Notes under the pieces: generated by a model
The model's database searches: none
Seen by the model: only the letters and a program-made list of their open reading frames with translations
What the model was told of the DNA's origin: nothing
DNA from: an uncultured Clostridia bacterium
GTDB taxonomy: Bacteria; Bacillota; Clostridia; Christensenellales; Borkfalkiaceae
NCBI GenBank assembly: GCA_934271275.1
Contig: CAKQRD010000011.1
Coordinates: forward strand, 8,320-72,319
Length of the DNA stretch: 64,000 nt
Direction: 5' to 3'
Part shown: one piece after another, positions 1 to 9,042 of the stretch
Layout of the letters: every line of letters starts with the position of its first letter
How positions within the stretch are numbered: position 1 is the first letter of the stretch
Translations under genes and position numbers: made by a program

Positions 1-651
1 CTCGAAAGTAACGCTGTCTATCTCGGGCGAACTGACCTTACCCTGAAATCCGAGTCCCGTGTTGTTTATAATCATCGCTTCGGGACGATATTTTCTTATA
101 AGGGCGTAAAGCTCGTTTATCTCCCATTCTTCCTGCGTTTTGTCCCAGCCGCCGTCGAACCAGAACCCGCCGATATTCCCGTATTCGGTGCATAAAAGCT
201 TTACGCTTTCCCGTAAATACACGAGATATTCCTTGAAATTCTTCTCGAAACGCTCGTCGCGCCAGTCCATAAGCGTGTGATAGAAAATCGGCGTGATACC
301 GTTTTTATAACATTCGTCCGTGAACTCTTTTACAAGGTCGCGCTTCGTTGGGGTATGCATAACGTCGTAATCGGAAAGTCCTCTCGTATCGTACAGAGAA
401 AAGCCGTCGTGATGACGGGTAGTGAGCGAAATATACTTGCAGCCCGCGGACTTTGCCGCCGCCACGAGTTCTTTTGCAAAGTCTTTTTTTGCTTTGAACT
501 CCGGCAGAAGAGCGTCGTATTCTTCGCGTGACATTTTATTGAAATAATATGCCCATTCGCCCCTGCCGCACACGCTGTACAGCCCGTAATGCACGAACAT
601 TCCGAAGCCCATTTTGCCGAATCTTTCCACATAGCCGTAATCTTTTGCCAT
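1..651 (-). CDS. Alpha-L-fucosidase (GH29), partial at window edge
   Basis: The reading frame is open from an ATG at 651 to the window edge and gives 217 residues of the N-terminal catalytic domain. The product would release L-fucose from glycans. Visible GH29 signatures are GMFVHYGLYS (about residues 17-26), SLTTRHHDGF (75-84) and GGFWFDGG, where Asp166 matches the family nucleophile. No signal peptide is seen at this start, so it is either cytoplasmic or acts on imported oligosaccharides. It follows the Cys-rich lipoprotein gene by about 110 bases on the same strand and probably shares its promoter. The C-terminal half lies outside the window. The family call is strong because several blocks match; substrate linkage cannot be read from the sequence. 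Confidence 0.9.
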   Translation of the reverse strand, partial: MAKDYGYVERFGKMGFGMFVHYGLYSVCGRGEWAYYFNKMSREEYDALLPEFKAKKDFAKELVAAAKSAGCKYISLTTRHHDGFSLYDTRGLSDYDVMHTPTKRDLVKEFTDECYKNGITPIFYHTLMDWRDERFEKNFKEYLVYLRESVKLLCTEYGNIGGFWFDGGWDKTQEEWEINELYALIRKYRPEAMIINNTGLGFQGKVSSPEIDSVTFE

Positions 652-671
652 AATTTTCTCTCTTTGAACAG

Positions 672-709
672 TTCTCCCGAACGCCCCTATAAAATCGCGC
701 CCGGGAGAA
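672..709 (-). other. Intercistronic hairpin
   Basis: TTCTCCCG and CGGGAGAA form an 8-bp stem, with further GC pairing inside, between the lipoprotein stop and the fucosidase start. There is no T tract on the minus strand after it, so it looks like an mRNA processing or stabilising structure rather than a terminator. Confidence 0.35.
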
Positions 710-762
710 ACAATTTTATTATTCCGTCAGATTTTATCCGTTTTTCGCCTTACCCTTAAAAA

Positions 763-2799
763 TTACTTAACTGCCTCGAAAACGATATTGAACGAGGTAG
801 CGTTATCGCTTTTCGCTACGTGAACGGAGAACGCGTTTCCGCCGGTTATATCGAACTCTCTCGAAACGGTATTTCCCTCCGTCCATACCGGAGCGGTATT
901 CCACGCCTCGCCGTCGGGATAAAGCGACATATTATCGCCCGCCGTGGAATAAGTAACTTTTATTTTCGTGTATCCGTTCTTAATAAGCCAGGCTATTGCC
1001 TCTTGCTTAAAGGAGATAACGTGACTTCCGCTCGTGGCGAAATCAAAACTGTTTTCACCGACCGCGGTGACGGTCACGCCGTCGTCGTACGGATTGAACC
1101 AAGTCGAAACGGCCTCGTAAGAAGGAGCATTAACGAGTTCTAAAGTGATAGAAAAACCGGGAGTAGTTCCGTCGTCTATTCCGTACGCAACCGTAATGCC
1201 GAAATCCTCTATAGAAAGAGAAGCGATTTCAAAATCTCTCGCAAGGGGTTTACCCTTATCCGTCCAACCCCACGTACTCTCGTATCCCTTGCAGAGATAA
1301 CCTATCGCTCTGCCGTTATCGCTGTTTATAGACGCGGTTATTCTTAAAGTATCGAATTCGGTCTGCTCTTTGATTTTCGCGATATATTCCGCGCGTATAG
1401 CAAGCACGCCGTTGGTTTCGTTCTTAACGTTCGGGAAAACGTATTTGCCGTTTTCATAAGTAAAGCTTTCTCCCGAAGATATATAAGTTCTCGGATCGCC
1501 GTCTTTATAAGCTATACCCGTAACAACGGTAAGCGAGAATCCGTCCGCGGCAACCCATTCGCCCGCTTCGGGGTTATTCGGATCGCAAGGCAAGCCTATC
1601 CAACCGCCTATCGTCTGCACGGATACGCCGAACGCCGTCGCGTCCTTATCCGCTTCGAGATTCAACGTAACGCTTATTTTATCGTTATATACTTCTTCTC
1701 CGTACTTAAACTGCGTAGCCATATTCGCGTTCTTTCTGCCGAACGTAAGAGTGAGCTGATTATAGCCCGCCTTTATATACTCGTTCACGCCGTCTTTGTC
1801 GACTGTAAAATCAAAAGTTTTCCCGTTAGAAAGCACTTCGTTGTTTGCCGTGAATTTATAAACGCCTTCCGTGAACTCTACGCCGTAAGCGGATTCCGAA
1901 ACGCTGAAAATATTAGCTTCCGTATAATGCTTGTTGCACGCGCCGCAAACGCCGTTCGCTCCGAAAGAATGAGAAAGTCTGTCGTTTTTGCGTTCGGCTT
2001 CCGCCGTTTCGCAACGCTCGCATTTTCTGCCCGTCATAGAACCGTGTTCGCAGGTAGCCGCTTCGGTAAATTCTTTCCATTCGTGACCGAGCGCGGGTTC
2101 GCCCGCCTCGTCGTAAATCGCGTAGCACACGCCGCAATGATAAGAAATATATCCGTCGTCAACGCAGGTCGGCTCGAATTCTTCTACGGTATAATCGGGT
2201 TGATGACCTTTCGGGGGAATCGCTTCCGAATATTCTTCGGTACACCCCTCCGTCGTGCAGCGATAAAACTCCTTTCCCTCTTCGGTACAGGTAGCTTCCA
2301 CGCGTTTTTCCGTCTCTTCCGCATAGTTATGCGCAGGTCTGTCGGTTATCGCGCGCTCCTCTTTTTTGCCGCAACGCGAACAAACCTTTTCTTCCTTGCC
2401 GTCTTTTATACAGGTCGCTTCTTCGACGACCTTCCATTCGCCGTCGTGACCGAGCGCTTCGCCCGAAGTCCTTTCTTCGGTCTTGCCGCAGCGCGAACAT
2501 TCACGTTCTTCCTCCGCCGCGGTTTCGCAGGTCGCGGGGGTTTTAACCGTCCAGTCGCCGAACGAGTGTCCGAGCGCGTTTACGGTTTCGTTCTTTTCTT
2601 CGCCGCATAGGGAGCATTTATATGTAGTGCTTCCGCCTGCCTCGCAGGTTGCCGCAACGGTAGAGATAACCTTATAATCGTGCGTGCAAACGTCGTCCGT
2701 TTTTCCGCCGCCCTCTTTCTGACACGCGGCAAAGCCCGCCACGGAAACGACACATAAAACGCTTAAAAGGAAAATTAAAGTTTTCGTAAATTTTTTCAT
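763..2799 (-). CDS. Cys-rich-repeat lipoprotein with C-terminal beta domains
   Basis: A 678-residue secreted lipoprotein. The start chosen is the ATG at 2799, seven codons inside the longest frame, because it follows an ideal AGGAGG site and because the upstream ATG at 2820 sits at the predicted transcription start. It begins MKKFTKTLIF and has a lipobox ending FAAC. Residues about 35-280 hold about seven Cys-rich repeats of the pattern H-x-W/Y...ATC...C-x2-C-G...LGH. The C-terminal half carries beta-type domains also found in the two giant proteins at 7011-9017 and 9043-12969 (shared blocks such as SLYPDGEAWNT and FDIT.G.AFS). I infer substrate binding at the cell surface; no catalytic motif is visible. 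It is transcribed from a promoter with the same operator as the 20-kb operon. Confidence 0.8.
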   Translation of the reverse strand: MKKFTKTLIFLLSVLCVVSVAGFAACQKEGGGKTDDVCTHDYKVISTVAATCEAGGSTTYKCSLCGEEKNETVNALGHSFGDWTVKTPATCETAAEEERECSRCGKTEERTSGEALGHDGEWKVVEEATCIKDGKEEKVCSRCGKKEERAITDRPAHNYAEETEKRVEATCTEEGKEFYRCTTEGCTEEYSEAIPPKGHQPDYTVEEFEPTCVDDGYISYHCGVCYAIYDEAGEPALGHEWKEFTEAATCEHGSMTGRKCERCETAEAERKNDRLSHSFGANGVCGACNKHYTEANIFSVSESAYGVEFTEGVYKFTANNEVLSNGKTFDFTVDKDGVNEYIKAGYNQLTLTFGRKNANMATQFKYGEEVYNDKISVTLNLEADKDATAFGVSVQTIGGWIGLPCDPNNPEAGEWVAADGFSLTVVTGIAYKDGDPRTYISSGESFTYENGKYVFPNVKNETNGVLAIRAEYIAKIKEQTEFDTLRITASINSDNGRAIGYLCKGYESTWGWTDKGKPLARDFEIASLSIEDFGITVAYGIDDGTTPGFSITLELVNAPSYEAVSTWFNPYDDGVTVTAVGENSFDFATSGSHVISFKQEAIAWLIKNGYTKIKVTYSTAGDNMSLYPDGEAWNTAPVWTEGNTVSREFDITGGNAFSVHVAKSDNATSFNIVFEAVK

Positions 2800-2824
2800 A
2801 AAATTCCTCCTACCTTTCAACTAA

Positions 2825-2853
2825 ATTTTAACACGGCAAAAAGGTCAAGTCAA
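2825..2853 (-). promoter_or_regulatory. Sigma-A promoter of the Cys-rich lipoprotein gene
   Basis: On the minus strand, TTGACT (2848-2853) and TAAAAT (2825-2830) are separated by exactly 17 bases. The predicted start is near 2818, about 19 bases before the chosen ATG. This excludes the upstream ATG at 2820 as the start. Confidence 0.75.
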
Positions 2854-2867
2854 TACGCCATCTCGTC

Positions 2868-2940
2868 TATTTTTTACTCTCGGTTATCCTGTTTGTTTTT
2901 GTATTGTTCTGTTTTGCCAAAACTTTCCTCTCCGTTATCC
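2868..2940 (-). promoter_or_regulatory. Operator pair upstream of lipoprotein promoter
   Basis: A 22-base site at 2868-2889 (plus strand TTACTCTCGGTTATCC at its right end) lies 15 bases from the -35 box. A weaker copy ending CCTCTCCGTTATCC occupies 2919-2940, exactly 51 bases away. The same site, 15-base offset and 51-base spacing recur at 24100-24172. Direct repeats at helical spacing upstream of -35 are typical of AraC-type activators, and an araC-type gene starts 94 bases further on. Confidence 0.65.
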
Positions 2941-2967
2941 TTTTTACCGTTTATTTTTGCAAACGCA

Positions 2968-2995
2968 TTGACAAACGCTTTTAAAGCTGTATAAT
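2968..2995 (+). promoter_or_regulatory. Sigma-A promoter of the AraC regulator gene
   Basis: TTGACA (2968-2973) and TATAAT (2990-2995) with a 16-base spacer point to the regulator gene. The weak operator copy at 2919-2940 lies just upstream, which would allow autoregulation. Confidence 0.75.
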
Positions 2996-3033
2996 AGAAA
3001 TCGGGAAAACTTGAAAAAGGAGCAGAAAAGGCT

Positions 3034-3900
3034 GTGAAAATAGTGAAATCGAGTCCCACTCCGTACGACGCGGTGCAGATGGAAACGGCGCGGACGGGGG
3101 CGAACGGAAGCATAGGCCATATCGTTAAAGATATTCAGCAACGCGCTAAAATGAACGGCGAAAGGTTTTTTCTGTGCTTATACGTCGTTTCGGGAAACAT
3201 GTCGCTTACGGGTTGCGCCGAGGAGGAGATTGCCACGGGAAGCGGTTTTTTGATTTCGGGCGAGGCGCAAATGCCCAAAATCGTGGCGCAAAATTGCACT
3301 TTCCGCATTCTTTGCATATGGAACGAACTTTTTATAAAAAGCTGCGACTATCTTTCCGAGAGTTTATACGAAGAATTAGCCGCGGGTAATTCTCCGATGT
3401 TTTTTTCTATGCCGATAGAAAACGTGTTCTGCTTCGAGAATCTGTTCGATAAATTCCTTAATTCGGAAGCGGAAGATCAGATAATCCTTTCCCGCGGAAT
3501 CGTCGCTATGCTCGTCAGCCTCGTCACCCACCCGAAGGGAACGAATTACGAGCAGTATCCCTCGATTATAAAGAAAATTCTGTCCATTCTTAACAGTATG
3601 CCGAAGATTATGGAAGGTATTCCGCAGGAAATTTACGATTTGGGGTACTCCAAAAACTATATTTGCAGAATTTTCCGTAAGTATATGGGAATGACCATCA
3701 CGAATTACATTACGGACAGAAAACTGAAACATTCGATAATGCTTTTCAACTCCACCCACGCGAGCGTTTCGGAAGTATGCGAAGCTCTTAATATCGAAAG
3801 CGTGCCGTATTTTACCAAAATCTTCAAGCAGAAATTCGGCATCACCCCCGCTAAGTACAGAAACAACATTTCGCTTTCGGAAAAGCCTTCCGAAAAATAG
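3034..3900 (+). CDS. AraC-family transcriptional regulator
   Basis: A 288-residue regulator with a GTG start, preceded by AAAAAGGAG at a slightly long distance. The N-terminal approximately 150 residues resemble a sugar-sensing beta-barrel domain. The C-terminal approximately 90 residues form the paired helix-turn-helix unit (IYDLGYSKNYICRIFRKY, then ASVSEVCEALNIESVPYFTK, ending KFGITPAKYRNN). It should activate transcription in response to a glycan-derived ligand. It is divergent from the Cys-rich lipoprotein gene and convergent with the end of the 20-kb operon. Because the same operator pair precedes both of those promoters, it is the best candidate to control both. The assignment of this regulator to that operator is inference; a second AraC gene lies at 56770. 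Confidence 0.88.
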   Translation: MKIVKSSPTPYDAVQMETARTGANGSIGHIVKDIQQRAKMNGERFFLCLYVVSGNMSLTGCAEEEIATGSGFLISGEAQMPKIVAQNCTFRILCIWNELFIKSCDYLSESLYEELAAGNSPMFFSMPIENVFCFENLFDKFLNSEAEDQIILSRGIVAMLVSLVTHPKGTNYEQYPSIIKKILSILNSMPKIMEGIPQEIYDLGYSKNYICRIFRKYMGMTITNYITDRKLKHSIMLFNSTHASVSEVCEALNIESVPYFTKIFKQKFGITPAKYRNNISLSEKPSEK

Positions 3901-3919
3901 AAATATTATCTACGAAAAG

Positions 3920-3964
3920 AAAAAACCTTTCTTCCGCCGGAACTTCCGCGAAGAAAGGTTTTTT
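3920..3964. terminator. Bidirectional intrinsic terminator
   Basis: AAAAAACCTTTCTTC and GAAGAAAGGTTTTTT form a perfect 15-bp arm pair around a 15-base loop. A T tract follows on both strands. It lies between the convergent AraC gene and the last gene of the minus-strand operon and can serve both. Confidence 0.9.
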
Positions 3965-3984
3965 ATTATTTTATCGTTTTAGTT

Positions 3985-6900
3985 TTATGCGCCCGCAATC
4001 ACTAGAGTCGTTACCGCCGCCGTATTTATCGCAACCGACATATACGCAGAATCGGAAGCGATTTCGTTCGATACGCGGGTAAAGTCGTAGGTGAAATTCT
4101 GCGCTCCGTCAACGTATACCGTCGCGGTTATCGTCGCGTCGTCCTTTATAGTAAGCGACATTCCGATAGTCACGCCCGATTGAAGTTTTGCGGTAGCCAA
4201 AGTTCCCTTTCCTATCCTTGGCGAGACTTCGGCATAACCGTCGCCGCTAACCTGCGCCACTCTGAACCCTCCGCCTCTTATATAGAAACCGTAACTTCCG
4301 ATAAAAATATACGTTCCGCCGTTATTATCGCCCGTCGAGCTTGAAATGGTCACTTCGCCTATCGCGCCGTTATAACCGATAACGTTTTCGCCCGTTGCTT
4401 TCGCGTTTGCCGAGTTAAGCGTTACGCCGTTCGTGAACGCGGAGATATTTACGGGCAAAGCCTTGGTTTCTTTTCCGAACATTATCGCTTTGATATTATA
4501 TATAGCGATTTCGGAAACGCCTATCGACTTCATATAATTTTCGGTCTTTTCCGAAAGGGTACTTCCCGTATAAGTCTTTAACCGAGCTAAAAACCCGCCG
4601 AAATTATATTCCGTCGTTTTGGAATTTCTTTCGCCGTACATAGAGAAAGAAGTCATTTCGTAATCTTTTATAAGAGTAGCCTCGTCAACGCCGCAAAGCG
4701 CGTTTATAAGAAAGGACACCGTACCCGTTCTGTCCGCTCCGCCCGTGCAGTGCATATACACGGGATAGCGGCTTTCGTCCGCAAGCGCGGTGAAAATCTT
4801 CGCGAATCCCGCCGCGTTGGTAAACGCGTCCGTATAACCGCCTACGTCGTAATATTCGAGGGTAGCGTTCGGAATCGGGCTTTCGGTAAGACCTTTGTTC
4901 TCCGTCAAATTTCTCAAATCGAAATCGGTTTTGATTCCGAGAACGTCTCTCATATACGCGCCGCCATCTTCCGTGAGCGTGGTATCGAGGTTGCTCCAAT
5001 GAGCGTTGGGAGATAACGCGCCGCCGCGGAAAAATCTGCCCTGAACCGTTCTTTCGCCGCTCTCCGTCACATACCCGCCGAGGTCGCGTACGTTGTAAAT
5101 TCCGTCTATTTTCATAACTCTCGGACCTATGTCGGAAGTCGTGAACGAGGACACCGCACGCATTTCGCCGTAAGCCGTTATCGCGGTAACGCGAACGAAA
5201 TACTCGGTCGCTTTGTAGAGATTATACAGCTCCGCGCTCGTTGCAAAAGCCCCGAGTTCCAGCACCGAAGCTTCGGAAAAGTCGCGGTTTACGGAATACT
5301 CTAACTTGTAAGAGATAACGTCGGCGAACGTGTTTTCCCAGCTGACGGTTATGGGCGCAACCGCGTCTTTTTGTCCCGAAACGAGGTAATCGCTTACGTT
5401 CGCATCTTCTTTTTCGAGATAATTTTTAACGTTATCCCGATAGGGATAAGAAGTATCTCCGTTTGCGGGCGTTGTAATTTTGATTGCGGCGCCGCTGTTT
5501 TCGGGCGTTAAGAACACGCCTTTACCCGCGCCGATATTGAGAGTAATCTTGCCGTCCGTAAGCTCGGCGGTCTTTTTAACTCCGTTTTCTATATAGCTCA
5601 CTTGTTTATACCCCGCGCCGAAGGTTAAGGTTACTGCGTTAGTTCTCGCGTTTCTCGGATCGTCCGAATTGACTACCATAAACCCGAATCTGCCGTTTTC
5701 GTCTTTCAAGCACCCCGCGACAGCGTCGTAAGAAGAGGTCATCGCGGTAAGAACGCCGCCCGCATAAGAAGAAGTGCCGTTAAACACGTTCGCCGTAGCG
5801 GTCGTGCCTTTGGAATAGGTCGTTCCCAGCCATTTATAGCCCGCCATACGCGTCGCCGTTTCGGTTATTTCCGCGTTGGCGTTTCTAACTCCGTCGTAAA
5901 CTTCTGTCGCCACCGCCTTATACGTGCCGTCGGACTGCAATTTCCACATATAGGGCGCGTCCGTAAACCATTCCGCGGTCGTCTGATTCATCGGCTGCAT
6001 AAAGGTGAAATACGCAATTCTTTCATACCCGTATGCAAGCGCGGTATAAAGCTGATAGGTCAGCTGTTGCTCCGAAACCTTGCCGTAATAGGTATAACTG
6101 CTGCTTAACCCGTTCCCGTTTATATCGTCGTACTTGGTTTTGTTATAAAATCCCGTAGACTGAACGCATAAGCCTTTTTTGAACCCGTTTTCGTTAGCAA
6201 GTCTGGCGAATATTTCAAGATTCTGAAAATACTGCTCTCTTATCGCGTAAGAGGTCGAATGATTCGATAACCCCGAACGCGTAATCGTTTCGGTAAACGG
6301 ATAGTAGTCGAAAGTGAGATACTCTTCGCCCGTACCCGTAAGCCCCGCGATATATTTATTGACGTAGGTCGTGAACTGTTCTTCGGTAAGCCCCAAGGTC
6401 GAACTGCCTGAACCGTCGTCCGAAACGTGAACTTCCGCCGCGCCCATGCCGAGCAGCGAACCGTGAAGCCTGTACCCGTCGCGATAAACGCCGAGTTCGT
6501 TTACGAGCCATTGATACCAGATGTTATAAGTATCAGCCATATTCCCTCTCGGCTCGTCGCGGAGAATAAACCCGCCGAAGCATTTGAAGGTTTTAAGATG
6601 ATTGTAAAATTTCTTTATATTAGTTTTCGTCTGAGCCTCGGAGTGAATGGGAGTTCCGCTCATAGCCCCTTCGAGATAGCCGAGCTTTACGAGAACTTTC
6701 GCGTTCTCGTAAGCAACGCCGTATTTGTCGCAATAAGCCTCTACAAGCTTTAATAATTTAATCGCGTCGGAATTAGCGTAATTGCCGTCGCCGTCCGTTT
6801 CCGAATAACCGCTGTCTGCCTCGTGCCCCGCCGACCTGTACGCAAGGTAGTCGGCGTCGTCACCGCTGATGAAGGTAAAACCCGCATCGAAATACGCTTT

Positions 6901-7017
6901 TACGTCCTCCACGGTGGCGATACGGTATACGGCTCCGCCCGTAACGTTACTTACGAGCGTGCCGTTTTCCATATACGCGCCTGCCGCAGGACCGTAATAA
7001 GCAGACAGCTCTATGCT
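3985..7017 (-). CDS. GH-like barrel plus FN3 plus tyrosine-phosphatase protein, C-terminal part of a frameshifted gene
   Basis: This frame continues the gene at 7011-9017 after a -1 shift at an A7 run. The first internal ATG (6972) has no ribosome site, so independent translation is unlikely. Numbering from that Met: residues 20-490 are a GH-like barrel with ILRDEPRG (DEP 139-141), FDYYPF (221-226) and AYFTFMQP (320-327). About 530-615 look like a fibronectin type III domain. About 620-830 are a Y_phosphatase3-type domain with NVRDLGGY, GRFFRGG and the P-loop HCTGGADRTG (Cys742, Arg748 in place). A beta domain of about 130 residues closes it. The whole protein would be exported, cutting glycans and removing phosphate outside the cell. 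The in-frame paralogue at 9043-12969 lacks the phosphatase. Phosphatase call is strong; the hydrolase family is unassigned. Confidence 0.75.
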   Translation of the reverse strand, partial: SIELSAYYGPAAGAYMENGTLVSNVTGGAVYRIATVEDVKAYFDAGFTFISGDDADYLAYRSAGHEADSGYSETDGDGNYANSDAIKLLKLVEAYCDKYGVAYENAKVLVKLGYLEGAMSGTPIHSEAQTKTNIKKFYNHLKTFKCFGGFILRDEPRGNMADTYNIWYQWLVNELGVYRDGYRLHGSLLGMGAAEVHVSDDGSGSSTLGLTEEQFTTYVNKYIAGLTGTGEEYLTFDYYPFTETITRSGLSNHSTSYAIREQYFQNLEIFARLANENGFKKGLCVQSTGFYNKTKYDDINGNGLSSSYTYYGKVSEQQLTYQLYTALAYGYERIAYFTFMQPMNQTTAEWFTDAPYMWKLQSDGTYKAVATEVYDGVRNANAEITETATRMAGYKWLGTTYSKGTTATANVFNGTSSYAGGVLTAMTSSYDAVAGCLKDENGRFGFMVVNSDDPRNARTNAVTLTFGAGYKQVSYIENGVKKTAELTDGKITLNIGAGKGVFLTPENSGAAIKITTPANGDTSYPYRDNVKNYLEKEDANVSDYLVSGQKDAVAPITVSWENTFADVISYKLEYSVNRDFSEASVLELGAFATSAELYNLYKATEYFVRVTAITAYGEMRAVSSFTTSDIGPRVMKIDGIYNVRDLGGYVTESGERTVQGRFFRGGALSPNAHWSNLDTTLTEDGGAYMRDVLGIKTDFDLRNLTENKGLTESPIPNATLEYYDVGGYTDAFTNAAGFAKIFTALADESRYPVYMHCTGGADRTGTVSFLINALCGVDEATLIKDYEMTSFSMYGERNSKTTEYNFGGFLARLKTYTGSTLSEKTENYMKSIGVSEIAIYNIKAIMFGKETKALPVNISAFTNGVTLNSANAKATGENVIGYNGAIGEVTISSSTGDNNGGTYIFIGSYGFYIRGGGFRVAQVSGDGYAEVSPRIGKGTLATAKLQSGVTIGMSLTIKDDATITATVYVDGAQNFTYDFTRVSNEIASDSAYMSVAINTAAVTTLVIAGA

Positions 7018-7036
7018 TTTTTTGAGAGGTAATTCT
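7011..7036 (-). other. Slippery A7 site joining two reading frames
   Basis: On the minus strand the coding sequence reads TCA AAA AAA GCA TAG. Re-reading one A gives AGC ATA GAG CTG and opens the downstream frame, matching the paralogue at about 10.66 kb, which crosses the same point without a break. An AAAGGAG motif lies 11 bases before the A run, and 6-bp hairpin arms (GTCTGC/GCAGGC) follow. Programmed -1 frameshifting, a real one-base deletion and an assembly error all fit. Confidence 0.6.
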
Positions 7037-9017
7037 CCTTTATAAACGCTTTCTGATCTTCCGTTATGCCGCTTAATTCGGCGTTATCCAAAGCGGAATA
7101 GCCTACGTCTTGCGGAGCCCTCGCGTTATTCTCGAAATCTACGTCCGAATAATAGGTAACGGTAGTTCCGTCCGCATATTTTACGGTAACGTAAGTTCTC
7201 GCGATATATTGCATGGTAAGGTGAGCTTCGGAAATATTAGTGAGAACGAGGTTAAACACGGTGTTTCCGTTTTTCTCGTAGCTGTTAAAGCCCGAAGCCG
7301 TGCTTACGAGATCTATATATTTAAGGCTTGCCGCGGTAAGACTTTCTTTATCGAAGTTTTCTATACCGACCGCTTTCGCGTTTTCGGAGTTTGCGTCTAC
7401 GTTAGAGCGCACCGTTAAAATCATACCGAACTCGGAGAAATGCGCGGATTTACCTACTAAACTCGTAAAGCGCAACCCCGCCGTGCCAGAAGCGCGAATC
7501 TCCGCGCCGTCCTGCGTTTCAAGACGAAGCGCGATAACGTTTACGGTAACCGTGCTTGCGGGCGTGCCTATTGCGGCAAACACCGAAGAAACGTCTTTAT
7601 AAAGCTTCCCGTCGTATTCGTAGCCGAAGGTTTTAACGTCGGCAACGCTTACGGTCGGCATATTCGCCGCGAAATTTTCTTCTTTCCAGATTATGGTTTG
7701 GGAATTATCGAGCGTTCCGTTCACGTTGTAATTGACGGTTACTTCTTTTAATCCGGAAATCGCTTTAAATTCAATATTGAATTTTGTAATACTATCTGTT
7801 TTAACAACATGCAGAGAGAAAGCAGTTCCGCTCGTTATATCGAATTCTTTAGTTTGCGCATGGTCTTTCGTTGCCCATAAAGGATTTGTATTCCACGCTT
7901 CTCCGTCGGGATAAATAGTCATATTCGACGCGGTATCTTCGGTTTTCGGGAAATAAGTGATTTCTATTTTGACGTATCCCTGCTTAACGAGCCACGTTAA
8001 AGCATTTTGTTTGAAAGAAAGCACGCCGCCGTTGCCGATTCTTTCAAAATCGAAACCGTTTTCGCTTACCTGTTCGCGTGTTACGTCGGAGTTATAAACG
8101 TTGAACCAGTTCTCCGCCGAATCATATTCGTTGTAATCGGCTGTAATTGCTTTAAGCTTGATATTAAATTCGGTAATGCTCGGAGTTTTTGCACAATACA
8201 AAGTAAACGCGCTTCCGCTCGTAATATCGAACTCTTTCGTTTGAGCCGTGCTGCTGTTAGCCCATACGGGATTAGTATTCCAAGCTTCGCCGTCGGGATA
8301 AAGAGAAATCTCCGTACCGGAAGCCGCGTTGTTAGGTATATAAGTAACGCGAATTTTGGTGTAGCCTTTTTGAACGAGCCAAGTAAGAGCTTCCGCCTTA
8401 AAGGAAAGCACGCCGCCGTTATCGCTTCTCGTAAAGTTATAGCTGTTATACCCTGCCTTCGTATGCGTTACGTCGCTGTTGTAATCGCTGAACCACGTTT
8501 CGGAATCGCTGTAATCGGGAGCTTCTATAAGCTCTAACGCAACAGCAAAACCCGAACCGGAGCCGCTCGAACCATAGCATACGGTAACGTCGAATTTGTC
8601 GTCGGCAAAACCCGCTATTTCAAAATCTCTCGAAAGAGGCTGTCCGCCTTCCGTCCACCCCCAAGTCGAATCGTAACCTTTACAACGATAACCTATCGTC
8701 GTACCGTCCGTGCCTAACAGAGAAGCGGTTATTCTTAACGTATCGTATTGCGTAAGCGTTTTAAAATAAGCTATCGTTTCTTGCTTTATCGAAAGCGTAA
8801 CGGACGTTTCCTTAACGACACTTGCGAAAACGTACTTACTGTCCTCATAAGTAAACGTTTCGCTTTCCCCCGACGTGATATAGGTGGAAGAATCGCTTTC
8901 GTCAAAATCAGCCGCGGAAACCTTTGCAATCGACAGACCGAACGCCGCCGCGCTCATCGCGAACAAAAATCCGAAAACTATCAGTAAAATTTTTCTCAGA
9001 TTCAAAGTTTTTTTCAT
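7011..9017 (-). CDS. Secreted multi-domain surface protein, N-terminal part of frameshifted gene
   Basis: A 668-residue product up to the TAG at 7011. The ATG at 9017 follows AAGGAG. The signal peptide (MKKTLNLRKILLIVFGFLFA, cleavage near VSAAD) is almost the same as that of the neighbour at 9043-12969. Then come an N-terminal beta domain and repeated units of about 115 residues of the type WF..YNSDVT...G.LSFK..AL.WLV..GY.KI..TY...SLYPDGEAWNT. A conserved approximately 210-residue domain follows (AEIRASGTAGLRFTS, FGMILTVRSNVD, YIARTYVTVKY), often seen before catalytic domains in clostridial surface proteins. It carries the binding half of a protein of about 1,680 residues; the catalytic half is at 3985-7017. 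Last but one gene segment of the 20-kb operon. Confidence 0.75.
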   Translation of the reverse strand: MKKTLNLRKILLIVFGFLFAMSAAAFGLSIAKVSAADFDESDSSTYITSGESETFTYEDSKYVFASVVKETSVTLSIKQETIAYFKTLTQYDTLRITASLLGTDGTTIGYRCKGYDSTWGWTEGGQPLSRDFEIAGFADDKFDVTVCYGSSGSGSGFAVALELIEAPDYSDSETWFSDYNSDVTHTKAGYNSYNFTRSDNGGVLSFKAEALTWLVQKGYTKIRVTYIPNNAASGTEISLYPDGEAWNTNPVWANSSTAQTKEFDITSGSAFTLYCAKTPSITEFNIKLKAITADYNEYDSAENWFNVYNSDVTREQVSENGFDFERIGNGGVLSFKQNALTWLVKQGYVKIEITYFPKTEDTASNMTIYPDGEAWNTNPLWATKDHAQTKEFDITSGTAFSLHVVKTDSITKFNIEFKAISGLKEVTVNYNVNGTLDNSQTIIWKEENFAANMPTVSVADVKTFGYEYDGKLYKDVSSVFAAIGTPASTVTVNVIALRLETQDGAEIRASGTAGLRFTSLVGKSAHFSEFGMILTVRSNVDANSENAKAVGIENFDKESLTAASLKYIDLVSTASGFNSYEKNGNTVFNLVLTNISEAHLTMQYIARTYVTVKYADGTTVTYYSDVDFENNARAPQDVGYSALDNAELSGITEDQKAFIKENYLSKKA

Positions 9018-9042
9018 CTTATTTTCTCCTTACATTATTCAA

